Below are positions 1 through 10,319 of a stretch of 64,000 nt of DNA, piece after piece. Under the pieces are notes generated by a model that was not told the DNA's origin, ran no database searches, and saw nothing but the letters and a program-made list of their open reading frames with translations. Within the stretch, counting starts at the first letter, position 1. Each line of letters starts with the position of its first letter. Source of the stretch: Jiangella endophytica (GTDB taxonomy: Bacteria > Actinomycetota > Actinomycetes > Jiangellales > Jiangellaceae); the NCBI RefSeq assembly GCF_003427025.1, contig NZ_QVAI01000018.1, forward strand, positions 99,912-163,911. Reading direction: 5' to 3'. The position numbers and the translations under genes were made by a program.

Positions 1-2
1 GG

Positions 3-803
3 TCCGCCCGGGCCGCCCGCATCGTGTTCGGCGGCGCCGGGGCGTACTCCGAGCGGCGGGCGCTGCGGGCCGAGACCATGGGATCAGTGCTGCGCAGCAT
101 CACGACGGTGCTGATCAGCGCCATCGCCGTGGTCACGGCGCTCGAGATGCTCGGCTACGCCGTGGGACCGGTGCTCGCGTCGGCCGGTGTCCTGGGCGTC
201 GCACTCGGCTTCGGCGCGCAGAACCTCGTCAAAGACTTCCTCGCCGGCTCGGCCATGCTGCTCGAGGACCAGTACGGCGTCGGCGACGTCGTCGACATGG
301 GCCACGCCGTCGGCACCGTCGAGGCCGTCAGCCTGCGCATCACCCGGCTGCGCTCCGTCGACGGCACCGTCTGGTACGTCCGCAACGGCGAGATCGTGCG
401 CGTCGGCAACTCGTCCTACGGCTGGTCGCGGGCGCTGCTCGACGTCCACATCCCCGCCGACGCCGACGTCTCCCGCGCCAAGCGCCTGCTGGAGGAGGTC
501 GTCACCGACCTCGCCGCCGACGAGCGCTGGTCCGAGCTGATCCTCGAACCCCCCGAGGTCTGGGGCGTCGAGGACCTCACCGCCGACGGCGTGCTGATCC
601 GGGTGGTCATCAAGACCAAGCCGCTCGAGCAGTGGGGCGTCGCGCGAGAGCTGCGCGAACGCATCAAGCGCCGGTTCGACGCGGAACGGCTCACGCTGCC
701 GGTCGCGACGGAGTCGCCCGCCCAGGCCGGCGGCGACCCGACGAACCCGCCGCCCGCGAGCTCCGGGTCCGCGCCGCCGGTGATCCCGCCGCACGAGCCC
801 TGA
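3..803 (+). CDS. MscS-family mechanosensitive channel, 5' end outside window
   Basis: Small-conductance mechanosensitive channel homologue of the inner membrane, expected to open on membrane tension and release solutes after osmotic downshock. The reading frame is open to the left window edge, so the N-terminal membrane helices are missing and the GTG at 24 is probably not the true start. The visible part holds one hydrophobic helix and then the pore-lining helix with alternating Gly/Ala (VLGVALGFGAQNLVKDFLAG), which is the MscS TM3 signature. The beta domain follows (EDQYGVGDVVDMG), then the alpha/beta cytoplasmic domain. The last 30 or so residues are Pro/Ala/Ser-rich and probably disordered. 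The family call is firm; the full length is unknown. Confidence 0.85.
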   Translation, partial: SARAARIVFGGAGAYSERRALRAETMGSVLRSITTVLISAIAVVTALEMLGYAVGPVLASAGVLGVALGFGAQNLVKDFLAGSAMLLEDQYGVGDVVDMGHAVGTVEAVSLRITRLRSVDGTVWYVRNGEIVRVGNSSYGWSRALLDVHIPADADVSRAKRLLEEVVTDLAADERWSELILEPPEVWGVEDLTADGVLIRVVIKTKPLEQWGVARELRERIKRRFDAERLTLPVATESPAQAGGDPTNPPPASSGSAPPVIPPHEP

Positions 804-918
804 CCGGCCCGTCGCCCAGCCCTCAGGTGCGCGCCCGCCCAGCCCTCAGGTGTGCGCCGTCGCCTCGCCGGGGCGCGTCCCCCTGCGAGAACGCCCGCCG
901 GTCGACTACGGTTCGGCC

Positions 919-1959
919 GTGACAGAACCTGACGAGGCTCCGCGGCCCACGGGCGATCCCGACGGCCCGCCCGCGGACCCACACCCCTATCCACCGTCCA
1001 CCTCACCACCGGCCCAGCAGGCCGCGCCGCACCAGGGCTCGGCTGCTGCCGTCCAGCCCAGCGAGGCCACGACCGGCCCGTTCGACGTGGTCCCCGAGGC
1101 GGGCCCGGCCGCTGCGGCGCCGTCACCCGAGGCGGCGCCGCCGGGACAGACGCCGTACCACCCGCAGCACGGTCAGGGTCACGTCGCGCCCGGCCAGCAG
1201 CCGGGCCAGTACCCGCCGGCGGGTTACCCGCCTCAGGGGTACGCGGCCCAGCCGGGCTATCCGCCGCAGGGACAGGCGCCGTACGCGCCACCACCGGGGC
1301 AGGCGCCGTACGCCCCACCCGGCCAGGCCGCCTATCCGCCGCAGGGACAGCCCGGCTACGCACCGCAACCGGGGTACGCTCCGCCGCCCGGCTACCCGCC
1401 GCAGGGCCAGCCCGGCTACCCGCCGCCGCAGGGCTACTACCCGGCGCCGGGGCAGCAGCCGTACGGCTACGCGCCCTACCCGGGTGGGCAGCACCGGCCG
1501 GCGACGGCGATGCCGATCTACCTGACGGCGGCGCTGTTCCTGGCCTGCGCGGTGTTCACGTTGATCATCGCGCTGACCAACTGGTTCGGCACGCCTGGGC
1601 CGAACGCCATCGCGGCGCTGGTGGGGCTGGCGTTCTCCGGCGACGTCACCGGGAACGTCGACTTCGCCATCTCCGCCTCGATGACCGTCGGCTGCACGAC
1701 CGCGACGGTCGCACTGCTGCTGTTGTTCCGGCTCGCCTTCGCCCGATGGATCCTCGTGGGCCTCGGCGGGCTGGTGATCATCGCGTACGTCGTCGGGGTC
1801 ATCGATCTCGCGAGCAACGGCGCGGGGCGCTACATCGCCCTGCCGATCGTCGCGCTCGCGCTGTGGATCGCCTCGGTCGTCGTGTCGCTGCTACCCATCA
1901 CGAGCCGGGCGTTCGCGCAGGCTCGCCGGACCTTCGGGTCCACCACCGGGCCGCACTGA
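919..1959 (+). CDS. Proline/glutamine/tyrosine-rich membrane protein
   Basis: Unknown function. Residues 1-195 are low complexity, with many repeats of the form PPQGQPGYAP, probably a flexible cytoplasmic region. Four hydrophobic helices follow, beginning at YLTAALFLACAVF, FAISASMTVGC, WILVGLGGLVIIAY and YIALPIVALALWI. Such Pro/Gln/Tyr tails on small membrane proteins are common in actinomycetes. I chose the GTG at 919 over the GTG at 850 because a -10-like TACGGT (907-912) ends 6 nt in front of it, which fits a leaderless transcript, and because the extra residues look non-coding. Two hairpins follow the stop codon. Confidence 0.75.
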   Translation: MTEPDEAPRPTGDPDGPPADPHPYPPSTSPPAQQAAPHQGSAAAVQPSEATTGPFDVVPEAGPAAAAPSPEAAPPGQTPYHPQHGQGHVAPGQQPGQYPPAGYPPQGYAAQPGYPPQGQAPYAPPPGQAPYAPPGQAAYPPQGQPGYAPQPGYAPPPGYPPQGQPGYPPPQGYYPAPGQQPYGYAPYPGGQHRPATAMPIYLTAALFLACAVFTLIIALTNWFGTPGPNAIAALVGLAFSGDVTGNVDFAISASMTVGCTTATVALLLLFRLAFARWILVGLGGLVIIAYVVGVIDLASNGAGRYIALPIVALALWIASVVVSLLPITSRAFAQARRTFGSTTGPH

Positions 1960-1997
1960 CGGCCTGAACGCGTCAGCGGGCACCTCACGCGTTGCCA

Positions 1998-2069
1998 GGC
2001 ACCCGGGAGAGAGCGGGTGCCGCCGCGGAGGTGCACCACGGTCGGTTCGATCGTGGTGCACCCCTCCGC
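1998..2069. terminator. Two hairpins between convergent genes
   Basis: The first stem is GGCACCCG (1998-2005) with CGGGTGCC (2014-2021). The second is a long stem, CGCGGAGGTGCACCACG (2024-2040) with CGTGGTGCAC plus CTCCGCG (2052-2069), carrying a 2-nt bulge. They lie between the convergent stops at 1959 and 2079, so the long one probably ends transcription from both sides. There is no T-run. Confidence 0.65.
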
Positions 2070-2078
2070 GCCAGAGGC

Positions 2079-2510
2079 TCAGGCGTCGGCGAGCGCCGCG
2101 TCGAGCGTGATGGTCGTGCCGGTCAGCGCCTTGCTCACCGGGCAGTTGGCCTTGGCGTCCTCGGCCGCGGCCACGAAGTCCTCGTTGGAGATGCCCGGCA
2201 CCACGCCGCGCACCGTGATCTTGATGCCGGTGATGCCCTCGCCCGGCTGGAACGTCACGTCCGCGGACGTCTCCAGCGACGTGGGCGGCGTGCCGCCCTT
2301 CGTCAGCCCGTTGGAGAACGCCATCGAGAAGCACGACGAGTGCGCCGCCGCGATGAGCTCCTCCGGCGACGTCTTGCCGTCCGGCGTCTCCGCACGCGAG
2401 GCCCAGGTGACGTCGTAGGTGCCCACCTTCGACGAGTCGAGCGAGACGCGGCCGGCGCCCTCGAAGAGCGAGCCTTCCCAGCGCGTGGTGGCGGTGCGGG
2501 TCGTAGCCAT
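2079..2510 (-). CDS. OsmC/Ohr family peroxiredoxin-like protein
   Basis: 143-residue OsmC-family protein. Members reduce organic hydroperoxides with a pair of cysteines. Both expected cysteines are visible: one in SSCFSMAF, on the central helix, and one in ANCPVSKAL nearer the C-terminus. The opening ([20 protein letters not shown]) and the length fit OsmC better than Ohr. The ATG at 2510 is preceded by GGGAGGAC about 9 nt upstream; longer in-frame extensions run into the divergent globin gene and look spurious. It is divergently arranged with the truncated haemoglobin, so the pair may share stress-responsive control, which is inference. Confidence 0.9.
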   Translation of the reverse strand: MATTRTATTRWEGSLFEGAGRVSLDSSKVGTYDVTWASRAETPDGKTSPEELIAAAHSSCFSMAFSNGLTKGGTPPTSLETSADVTFQPGEGITGIKITVRGVVPGISNEDFVAAAEDAKANCPVSKALTGTTITLDAALADA

Positions 2511-2630
2511 GAAACGTGTCCTCCCATGCGACGTGTGTGCGGCCGTCGTCCATCCTTCCCTGTCCGCTCCGCCGATGTGTGGCCAGGGGCACTTTGCATC
2601 TCGGGGATGCGGGCGACGACTATGGAGGGC

Positions 2631-3020
2631 GTGACCACGCGCCTGGACAACTTCTACGACGCCGTCGGCGGCCACGAGACGTTCGTGAAGCTCGTGCACC
2701 GCTTCTACGAGGGCGTCGCCGCCGACCCGCTGCTGAAGCCGATGTACCCCGAGGAAGACCTCGGACCGGCGGAGGAGCGGCTGCTGCTGTTCCTGGAGCA
2801 GTACTGGGGCGGCCCGACGACCTACTCCGACCAGCGCGGTCACCCCCGGCTGCGCATGCGGCACGCGCCGTTCAAGGTCAACCCGGCGGCGCGCGACCGC
2901 TGGCTGCTACACATGCGGACGGCGGTCGACGAGCTCGATCTGCCGCCGATCTACCGCGACACCTTGTGGGACTACCTCGAGCGGGCGGCTCACTCCATGG
3001 TGAACACCTTCGAGGATTGA
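2631..3020 (+). CDS. glbO: Group II truncated haemoglobin (GlbO type)
   Basis: 129-residue 2-on-2 globin closely resembling mycobacterial GlbO, a haem protein that binds O2 and is linked to respiration and to oxidative/nitrosative stress. Diagnostic stretches are [33 protein letters not shown] and [12 protein letters not shown], where the proximal His lies, and the C-terminal helix [11 protein letters not shown]. Two starts are possible, ATG 2622 and GTG 2631. I chose GTG 2631 because the protein then begins like GlbO proteins and the upstream bases look like a -10 box. It is divergent from osmC. Confidence 0.9.
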   Translation: MTTRLDNFYDAVGGHETFVKLVHRFYEGVAADPLLKPMYPEEDLGPAEERLLLFLEQYWGGPTTYSDQRGHPRLRMRHAPFKVNPAARDRWLLHMRTAVDELDLPPIYRDTLWDYLERAAHSMVNTFED

Positions 3021-3254
3021 CGGAACCGGCTCACTCTCCGCCGAGCTGCTCCCGACGCACCTGTCGACCGGGGCCGCGGCGTTCTGGGTCGGGGTGGTCT
3101 CGTTCGGCCGCGTCCAGGACGAGGGCTCGACGGCGACCCGTTCGTCAGGTGCCGCGTGGTCGTGCGCCGGTTGCCGCGTGGTCGCCCTGTTCGCCGGGCG
3201 CGCCGTCACCCCGACCCCGGCCGCGCCGTCAGCGGACGCTTCCCCAGGGCGCCG

Positions 3255-3773
3255 TCAGCTGACGCCGAGCCGGGTCAGGATGCCGCGCACGAACGCCGCC
3301 TGGCCGATGTGCTGGCTGTTGTCGCCCAGCACGCTGACCAGCCGCACGCCCATCGTCACCGGCGGATCCCAGTTCTCGTCGACGATCCGGTCCAGCGTCT
3401 CGTCGTCGAGTTCGCGCAGGAAGCCCTCGGTGATCTCATGCGTGGCGTCGTGGTAGCCGATGAGCAGCGCCGGATCGTCGACCACGACGGCCGCGACCTC
3501 CGCGCTGCCATGCCCGTACCCGGTCGCGCCGTGCGGGAACGGCAGCCCGAACCGGTCGGCCCAGCCGCCTGCCGTCCACACCTGGTCGATGCCGGCCACA
3601 TCGGCGACGTGGTCGTCCTGGATGCGGGTCAGGTGCCAGACCAGCCAGGCGATCGAGTTGGCGTCCGGGTCGACGCGGTAGGCGAGCTGGCTCGGGGTCA
3701 GCCCGCCGACCGTCGCATGGACCCGCTCGCGGATCCGTCCGAACGCGTCGATCAGCAGGTCGGGACCGTGCAC
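3255..3773 (-). CDS. DinB/DUF664 family protein
   Basis: 172-residue four-helix-bundle protein of the DinB superfamily, a group of metal-binding enzymes that includes thiol-dependent S-transferases (bacillithiol or mycothiol users). The three-histidine pattern is visible: His in AWLVWHLTRIQDDH, His in YHDATHEITEGF and His in GDNSQHIGQAAFVRG. The start GTG 3773 has a strong ribosome site (GAGGAG, 9 nt upstream); an in-frame ATG at 3824 would add 17 residues that lack family similarity. The substrate is unknown. An actinomycete member might use mycothiol, but that is inference. Confidence 0.8.
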   Translation of the reverse strand: MHGPDLLIDAFGRIRERVHATVGGLTPSQLAYRVDPDANSIAWLVWHLTRIQDDHVADVAGIDQVWTAGGWADRFGLPFPHGATGYGHGSAEVAAVVVDDPALLIGYHDATHEITEGFLRELDDETLDRIVDENWDPPVTMGVRLVSVLGDNSQHIGQAAFVRGILTRLGVS

Positions 3774-4106
3774 GGTGCACCACTCCTCAGCGCTGGCGGT
3801 TGACGTGAACCGCCATGACACCACATCCGCTGCCGGCCGTGTTGCTCGACGCCGCGGCCGGCCGGTGATGCGGTCGTGAGCGCGTCGCCCCGTCGGCGGA
3901 CGTGCCGGCGCGTGAGCCGGACGGCTACGGCGGCGCGATGGTGGCGGTCACGGAACCCGACGGCGCGGATCCGGCCGTGTTCGAGGGTGAGCACAGCGAG
4001 CCTCGCGCCGATACCGTCAATCCGCTTCGCTCAGACCTCGAGGGGCACGGGCGCGTCCGGGCAGAGCCGTCGCGCCTGCCGGAGGGCTGTTCTAGGCTGG
4101 TGTCCC
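3774..4106. other. Intergenic region between divergent genes
   Basis: 333 bp between the DinB gene (leftward) and the alpha-glucosidase (rightward). Short ORFs on both strands show no family features and I reject them. The only signal I can support is a -10-like TAGGCT at 4093-4098, 8 nt before the GTG of the glucosidase. Confidence 0.5.
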
Positions 4107-5744
4107 GTGACTCAGGCTTCCCGTGACTGGTGGAGAGACGCCGTCATCTACCAGGTCTACATCCGGTCCTTCGCCGACGGTAACGGTGACGGCGAGGGCG
4201 ACATCGCCGGCCTCCGCGAGCGGCTCCCGTACCTACGCGATCTCGGCATCGACGCGCTGTGGATCAACCCGTGGTATCCGTCGCCGCTGAACGACGGCGG
4301 GTACGACGTCGCCGACTTCCGCGACATCGATCCGCGGTTCGGCGATCTCGCGCAGGCCAAATCGCTGCTCGACGAAGCGCACGGGTTCGGCCTGAAGGTC
4401 CTGCTCGACATCGTCCCGAACCACAGCTCGTGGGATCACCGCTGGTTCAAGGAGGCGCTGGCCGCCGGGCCGGGGTCGCCGGAGCGGGCCCGCTACATCT
4501 TCCGCGACGGCCGCGGCGACGACGGTGAGCTGCCGCCGAACAACTGGCGCAGCGTCTTCGGCGGGCCGGCGTGGGAGCGGGTCACGGAGCCCGACGGCAC
4601 GCCGGGCCAGTGGTACTTCCACATCTTCGACGTCTCGCAACCCGACTTCGACTGGGAGAACCCCGAGGTCAGGGCCGAGTTCCTCGACATCCTGCGGTTC
4701 TGGTTCGACCTCGGCGTCGACGGCTTCCGCATCGACGTCGCGCACGGCATGGTCAAGAACATGGACGGGCCCGACCTCCCGTACGACGAGTCCGGGCTGC
4801 TCGACCGCCCGAGCATCGCCGACCACCCGTTCTTCGACCGCGACGGCGTGCACGAGATCTACCGCGGCTGGCGCGAGATCGCCGACGCCTACGACCCGCC
4901 GAAGCTGTACGTCGCCGAAGCGTGGGTCGAGCCGGCCGAGCGGCTGGCCCGCTACCTGCGCGACGACGAGCTGCACAGCGCCTTCAACTTCGACTACCTG
5001 AAGTCGGCCTGGACGACCGCCGAGCTGCGCCGGTCCATCGACGACTCGGTGACGGTGCTCGGGTCGGTCGGCGCGCCGGCCACCTGGGTCCTCGAGAACC
5101 ACGACGTCGAGCGGGTCGTCACGCGCTACGGCCGGGGCGTCACGGCGGCCGGCGCCGGGCACGCGGGCCGGGTCAGCGGTCCGGTCGACGTCGAGTTGGG
5201 GACGCAGCGCGCCCGGGCGGCGGCGCTGCTGATGCTGGCTCTGCCCGGCGGGGCGTACGTCTACCAGGGTCAGGAGCTGGGGCTGGCCGAGGTGCTCGAC
5301 CTGCCCGAGGAGTCGCTGCAGGACCCGGTCTGGGAGCGGTCCGGCCGCACCGAGCGCGGCCGCGACGGCTGCCGGGTGCCGCTGCCCTGGGCCACCTCGG
5401 GGTCGTCCTACGGGTTCGGTGCGGGCGGTGCGTGGCTGCCGCAGCCGGCCGGCTGGGGCGACCGGTCCGTCGAGGCCGAGACCGGCGATCCGGGGTCCGT
5501 GCTGTCGCTCTACCGGTCCGCGCTGCGCCTGCGCCGCGACATCCCGGCCGACGAGTCCCTCACCTGGCTCCCGTCCGCCGCCGATGTGCTGGCGTTCCGC
5601 CGCGGCGAGGCGTTCGCCTGCGTGGTGAACCTCGGCACGGCGCCGGCCGACCTGCCGGAGCACCGCGAGGTGATCCTCTCCAGCGGCCCGCTCGGCCCCG
5701 ACGGCCGGCTGCCGGGCGACACCGCCGTCTGGCTCGCCGTCTGA
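4107..5744 (+). CDS. GH13 alpha-glucosidase
   Basis: 545-residue glycoside hydrolase of the alpha-amylase superfamily, probably cytoplasmic because there is no signal peptide, expected to release glucose from alpha-linked oligosaccharides. The conserved GH13 blocks are present: WWRDAVIYQVYIRSF at the N-terminus, LDIVPNHSSWDH (region I), GFRIDVAH with the nucleophile D210 (region II), VAEAW with the acid/base E271 (region III) and ENHD with D333 (region IV). The domain order and length fit the oligo-1,6-glucosidase/alpha-glucosidase subfamilies. The GTG start at 4107 follows TAGGCT by 8 nt, so translation may be leaderless. Linkage preference cannot be read from the sequence. Confidence 0.92.
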   Translation: MTQASRDWWRDAVIYQVYIRSFADGNGDGEGDIAGLRERLPYLRDLGIDALWINPWYPSPLNDGGYDVADFRDIDPRFGDLAQAKSLLDEAHGFGLKVLLDIVPNHSSWDHRWFKEALAAGPGSPERARYIFRDGRGDDGELPPNNWRSVFGGPAWERVTEPDGTPGQWYFHIFDVSQPDFDWENPEVRAEFLDILRFWFDLGVDGFRIDVAHGMVKNMDGPDLPYDESGLLDRPSIADHPFFDRDGVHEIYRGWREIADAYDPPKLYVAEAWVEPAERLARYLRDDELHSAFNFDYLKSAWTTAELRRSIDDSVTVLGSVGAPATWVLENHDVERVVTRYGRGVTAAGAGHAGRVSGPVDVELGTQRARAAALLMLALPGGAYVYQGQELGLAEVLDLPEESLQDPVWERSGRTERGRDGCRVPLPWATSGSSYGFGAGGAWLPQPAGWGDRSVEAETGDPGSVLSLYRSALRLRRDIPADESLTWLPSAADVLAFRRGEAFACVVNLGTAPADLPEHREVILSSGPLGPDGRLPGDTAVWLAV

Positions 5745-5750
5745 CTGTCT

Positions 5751-5794
5751 CGAAGGGGCGCTCATCGCTGCGTCAGGCGGTGAGCGCCCCTTCG
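5751..5794. terminator. Perfect 14-bp hairpin, bidirectional terminator
   Basis: CGAAGGGGCGCTCA (5751-5764) pairs exactly with TGAGCGCCCCTTCG (5781-5794) across a 16-nt loop. It sits 6 bp after the alpha-glucosidase stop and 1 bp from the stop of the convergent toxin remnant, so it probably serves both strands. Confidence 0.8.
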
Positions 5795-5795
5795 A

Positions 5796-6050
5796 TCAGG
5801 GCAGTACGTCCTTGCGGTCGGGAAGCGCGTCGGCGGTGACGCCGGCGAGTTCGATGCCCAGGAGGGCGATGTCCGCCTCGATGTCAGCGGGATCGGCGCC
5901 CACCAGGCGGGCCGTTCGGTCGATGGCCTCTGCGAGATCCAGCGGGTGGATCAGCACCCTCACCCGTCTCGAGCACGGGCCGCACCTCGGCCGGCGCGGG
6001 CTCCCCCTCGAGGAGCGCGATCGCCGCTCAGGCGTCCAGGAGACCGTCAC
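5796..6050 (-). pseudogene. PIN-domain toxin remnant (VapC-like)
   Basis: Broken PIN-domain ribonuclease toxin. From GTG 6050 the frame should read VTVLLDA; instead a one-base shift occurs right after VTV, and in the shifted frame there is a TGA directly after LDA. That shifted frame then reads AAIALLEGEPAPAEVRPVLETG, the usual start of a PIN toxin with its first catalytic Asp. A second frame change leads to LDLAEAIDRTARLVGADPADIEADIALLGIELAGV. The product would stop about 85 residues in and lack the C-terminal acidic cluster. The antitoxin stop overlaps this start (GTGA), as in an intact operon. Confidence 0.75.
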
Positions 6051-6377
6051 GAGCGCTCGGTCTCCCGTTCGTCGTCCTCGGCAGCTGCGCCTGGGCGCCA
6101 CGCCGGCCTCTGAGGGCTGGCGGCGCGCCTGACCCGCAACGTCGACCTCGCCACCCGTCCGGCCGCCTGCCGCAACTCCTCCGCCGCCGGGCCGCCTGAC
6201 GTCGTGCCGGATGACGGCGCCGATGGGATCGTCAGGGATCGGCCGGACGATGAGGCGCTCACCCTTGTCGATCACCAGCACACGGGCGGGGTTCCAGCGC
6301 CTCCGGACCTGGGCCGGGACGGACGCCTGTCCGTGGGACGAGGGCTCGAGCGCATGGGCCGGCACGGTCCCATCCAC
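6047..6377 (-). pseudogene. AbrB/SpoVT-type antitoxin remnant
   Basis: Decayed antitoxin upstream of the PIN remnant. The GTG at 6377 opens a frame reading GQASVPAQVRRRWNPARVLVIDKGERLIVRPIPDDPIGAVI, with the swapped-hairpin DNA-binding fold of AbrB-like antitoxins (VPAQVRRRW and LIVRPIPDDPI). After about residue 60 a frameshift moves the C-terminus into another frame (GPAAEELRQAAGRVARS), which ends in a TGA overlapping the toxin start. The region 5' of 6377 may hold a few more lost residues. The damage on both partners suggests the module is dead. Confidence 0.65.
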
Positions 6378-6490
6378 CGTGGTCGCACGGTGGGCACGTC
6401 AGTCATTCGACGAGCACGCGCTCGCCAGTGGGCCGGACCTCAGCGCCGTCCGCCTTCAGTGCCGTCCGCCTCGATCCGCCGCAGCACCTG

Positions 6491-7135
6491 TCAGAGGGCG
6501 AAGAGCGCGAGGCCGGTGCGAGCGAGCACCGAGCCGTGCGGTGCGTCCAGCCGCCACCACGCCCCGACCGAGCGCAGCGCGACCTCCGCGTCGTCCGCTC
6601 CGCCGAGGAACCCGTACGACGACGCCGCGTGCGCCAGCCGTAGCGGCATGCCGGCCGCCAGCTCGCGGTCCCAGATCTCCGTCGCCAGCCCTTCCAGCGC
6701 CGCCCGCCCGGCCCGCAGCGACTTGCCGTCGGCGACCCCGACAGCGCGGGTGCGGAACTCCTCGACGCCGCGTTCGACGTCGGCGACGACGGCGGTGAGC
6801 GGGAGCCGGGCGAGTTCGGTCCAGCCGGTGCGCGGCGGCAGGCTGCTGGCCCACCGCAGCGCGGGCAGCGCCGGCGGCAGCTCGAACCGGCCGCCCGCGC
6901 CGACCGCCCGGGCGGCGAGGGTGCCGGCCTCGACGACGACGTCGAAGTCGGCGGGCTCGGCCAGCCCGACCGCGCGCAGCGCGAGCGCGTCGAACGGCGT
7001 CTCGGCGAAGCAGCCGGCGACCGTCCCGTGGGCGACGACGCGCAGCACGGAGTCTGGCTCGTACTTGGCGACCCGGCGGGCGAACATCGCCAGGTCGCCG
7101 GCGGCGCCGGGGCGAGCCGGGACGAACGACGTCAC
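6491..7135 (-). CDS. Conserved actinobacterial protein of unknown function
   Basis: 214-residue protein I do not recognise by function. It is rich in Ala, Leu and Arg, mostly predicted helical, with no signal peptide or membrane segment. Notable stretches are RRVAKYEPDSVLRVVAHGTVAGCFAETPFDALALRAVGL near the N-terminus and the C-terminal SSYGFLGGADDAEVALRSVGAWW. Its GTG start overlaps the stop of the upstream thioesterase (GTGA), so it is the last gene of the ettA-thioesterase-thioesterase operon and probably translationally coupled. A much longer reading of this frame up to 7930 is an antisense-type artefact. Confidence 0.7.
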   Translation of the reverse strand: MTSFVPARPGAAGDLAMFARRVAKYEPDSVLRVVAHGTVAGCFAETPFDALALRAVGLAEPADFDVVVEAGTLAARAVGAGGRFELPPALPALRWASSLPPRTGWTELARLPLTAVVADVERGVEEFRTRAVGVADGKSLRAGRAALEGLATEIWDRELAAGMPLRLAHAASSYGFLGGADDAEVALRSVGAWWRLDAPHGSVLARTGLALFAL

Positions 7136-7539
7136 GGCGACGTCTCGAGGTAGCGTCCGAGCACCTCGCGCTCGGCCTCGCTGACCGGCCGCGGTGTGTT
7201 CGCCCGGACGTCGAACGCGACCAGCACACCCGTGGCCCGCGCGAACAACGTCGACTCGTCCTTGACCTCGTACGCGACCTCGAACGACGTGGTGCCGATG
7301 CGCGTCACCCACACCTCCACCTGCAGCGGCTCGGTGCGGAACGGGACCGGCGCGGTGTAGTCGATGCTCTGGTGCACGACGACGGAGCCCTCGTGCGGCG
7401 CGTTGCCCGACGACGCGAGCTGGCGGTGCGCGAAGTCGACCCGCGCCTCCTGCAGGTACTCGGCGAACGTCACGTTGTTGACGTGGCCGAACGCGTCGAG
7501 GTCGTCGAACCGGACGGAGCACTCGTAGACGTGCCTCAC
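7132..7539 (-). CDS. Acyl-CoA thioesterase, hot-dog fold (second copy)
   Basis: 135-residue 4-hydroxybenzoyl-CoA thioesterase-type protein. The active-site block VRFDDLDAFGHVNNVTFAEYLQEAR carries the Asp and the GHVNN motif on the hot-dog helix; a typical strand (VEVWVTRIGTTSFEVAYEV) follows. It probably hydrolyses acyl-CoA in the cytoplasm; the substrate is unknown. GTG 7539 overlaps the stop of the preceding paralogue by four bases, and its own stop overlaps the next gene in the same way. The two adjacent thioesterases share layout and motifs and look like an old tandem duplication. Confidence 0.85.
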   Translation of the reverse strand: MRHVYECSVRFDDLDAFGHVNNVTFAEYLQEARVDFAHRQLASSGNAPHEGSVVVHQSIDYTAPVPFRTEPLQVEVWVTRIGTTSFEVAYEVKDESTLFARATGVLVAFDVRANTPRPVSEAEREVLGRYLETSP

Positions 7540-7988
7540 GCGGCCGCCTTCCCCGGCTCGGGCCCGTCGAGCTCGAGGAACGACTCGAGCACGAGCCGCT
7601 CCTCGTGCGCGACGCGGCGCGGGCGCGCGTCCTCGAGGTCGTACGGGACCAGCACCGTCGACGCGACGGCGTAGACCGTGCGGCCGCCGTCGCCGTCGAC
7701 GTCGAGCACCTCGTAGCCGAGATCGAACGACGAGTTGCCCACGCGGCGGACCCACGTCTCGACCCGGACCGGCGCGGCCCGGTAGTGCAGCGGCGCGTGG
7801 TAGCTGATCTCGTGCCGCGCCACGACGACGCCCTCGGCGAGCTGTTCCGCGCCCTGTTTCGGGGCGTGGACGAACAGCATGTCGACGCGCGCCTCCTGCA
7901 GGTAACGCAGGTAGACAACGTTGTTGACATGACCGTAGGCGTCCATGTCGGCCCAGCGCAGGGGCACGTGTGTCACGTGGCGCGGCAC
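7536..7988 (-). CDS. Acyl-CoA thioesterase, hot-dog fold (first copy)
   Basis: 150-residue hot-dog thioesterase. The catalytic block is LRWADMDAYGHVNNVVYLRYLQEARVDML, and the following strands (HEISYHAPLHYRAAPVRVETWVRRVG) are typical of the family. The C-terminus ends in an Ala/Pro/Gly tail. The GTG start at 7988 lies 10 bp after the ettA stop with GGGGACC in front as a ribosome site, so it is cotranscribed with ettA. Two such enzymes behind a ribosome-gating ATPase are hard to link functionally; neighbourhood alone does not give the substrate. Confidence 0.85.
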   Translation of the reverse strand: MPRHVTHVPLRWADMDAYGHVNNVVYLRYLQEARVDMLFVHAPKQGAEQLAEGVVVARHEISYHAPLHYRAAPVRVETWVRRVGNSSFDLGYEVLDVDGDGGRTVYAVASTVLVPYDLEDARPRRVAHEERLVLESFLELDGPEPGKAAA

Positions 7989-7998
7989 GCAGGGTCCC

Positions 7999-9675
<1,677 letters not shown>

Positions 9676-10319
9676 AACGAGTCCAAGAGTACGGCCTCGC
9701 GCCACCCCGAGACGACCGCGTCCCCCTCTGTGAGCACGACGGCCTGCCCTACCGGCCCGTCCCGGACGGCCAGCACCGGGCGAGACGGGTTTCGGCGCAC
9801 CCTGCTGGCTCGATCTGCGCTGGTCAGCCGGCTGCGACTCGGATATCGGCGCGTTTGGCGGTCCTGGTCCTCCTCTCAGGTTCGTTGTCGTCGTGATTCG
9901 ACGGCGGGCCGGACGCCGATCTTTGTGCGGTTCGCGGCGGGCGCGGCTGACGCACTCGGCTCACTCGACGGCGCCGCGGTCGACGGCGTGGTCGATGTCG
10001 CCGCGGGTCGGCGCTGTAAGCGCCGCGCTGTCGGTGGCGAAAGGTCCCGCCCCGTCCCGCTCCGCTCCGCTCGCCGCGGAGCGCGGCACGAGCTCCGCGG
10101 CGAGGGGTCTTTTGGGACGGGCCAGGCACCGCCCGGCGCCCGGCCGTCCTGCCGGGGACCGCGCCGCCGGTCGAGGAGGCACGACACGGACCGGGGGACG
10201 TCCGTGCCGAAGGCCGCTGCGACCGACAGCGCGGGGTCAGTCGGGCTCGGGGTCAGCCGGGCGCGCGGCCAGCCGTGCGCGGCCACCACCCCCGGCCACA
10301 GCTCCGGGCACCGGGCCGG
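9676..10319. other. 644-bp region without a supported gene
   Basis: Between ssb and ettA. The long ORFs here on both strands are Arg/Pro/Ala-rich artefacts of GC-rich DNA with no family features. It holds the presumed ettA promoter and one strong hairpin, listed separately. Confidence 0.5.
10070..10104. terminator. 13-bp perfect hairpin downstream of ssb
   Basis: CTCGCCGCGGAGC (10070-10082) pairs exactly with GCTCCGCGGCGAG (10092-10104), loop 9 nt. Outer partly complementary arms (CCCGTCCC and GGGACGGG) lengthen the structure. A TCTTTT follows on the plus strand and CCTTT on the minus strand. It is a likely end point for ssb transcripts. Confidence 0.5.

Noticed and set aside
3094..3456. Plus-strand ORF after the globin gene
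   Set aside because: Antisense to the DinB gene, with Ser/Arg-rich composition and no motif.
4233..5765. 510-codon minus-strand ORF opposite the alpha-glucosidase
   Set aside because: Shadow of the GH13 gene, whose catalytic motifs are all on the plus strand.
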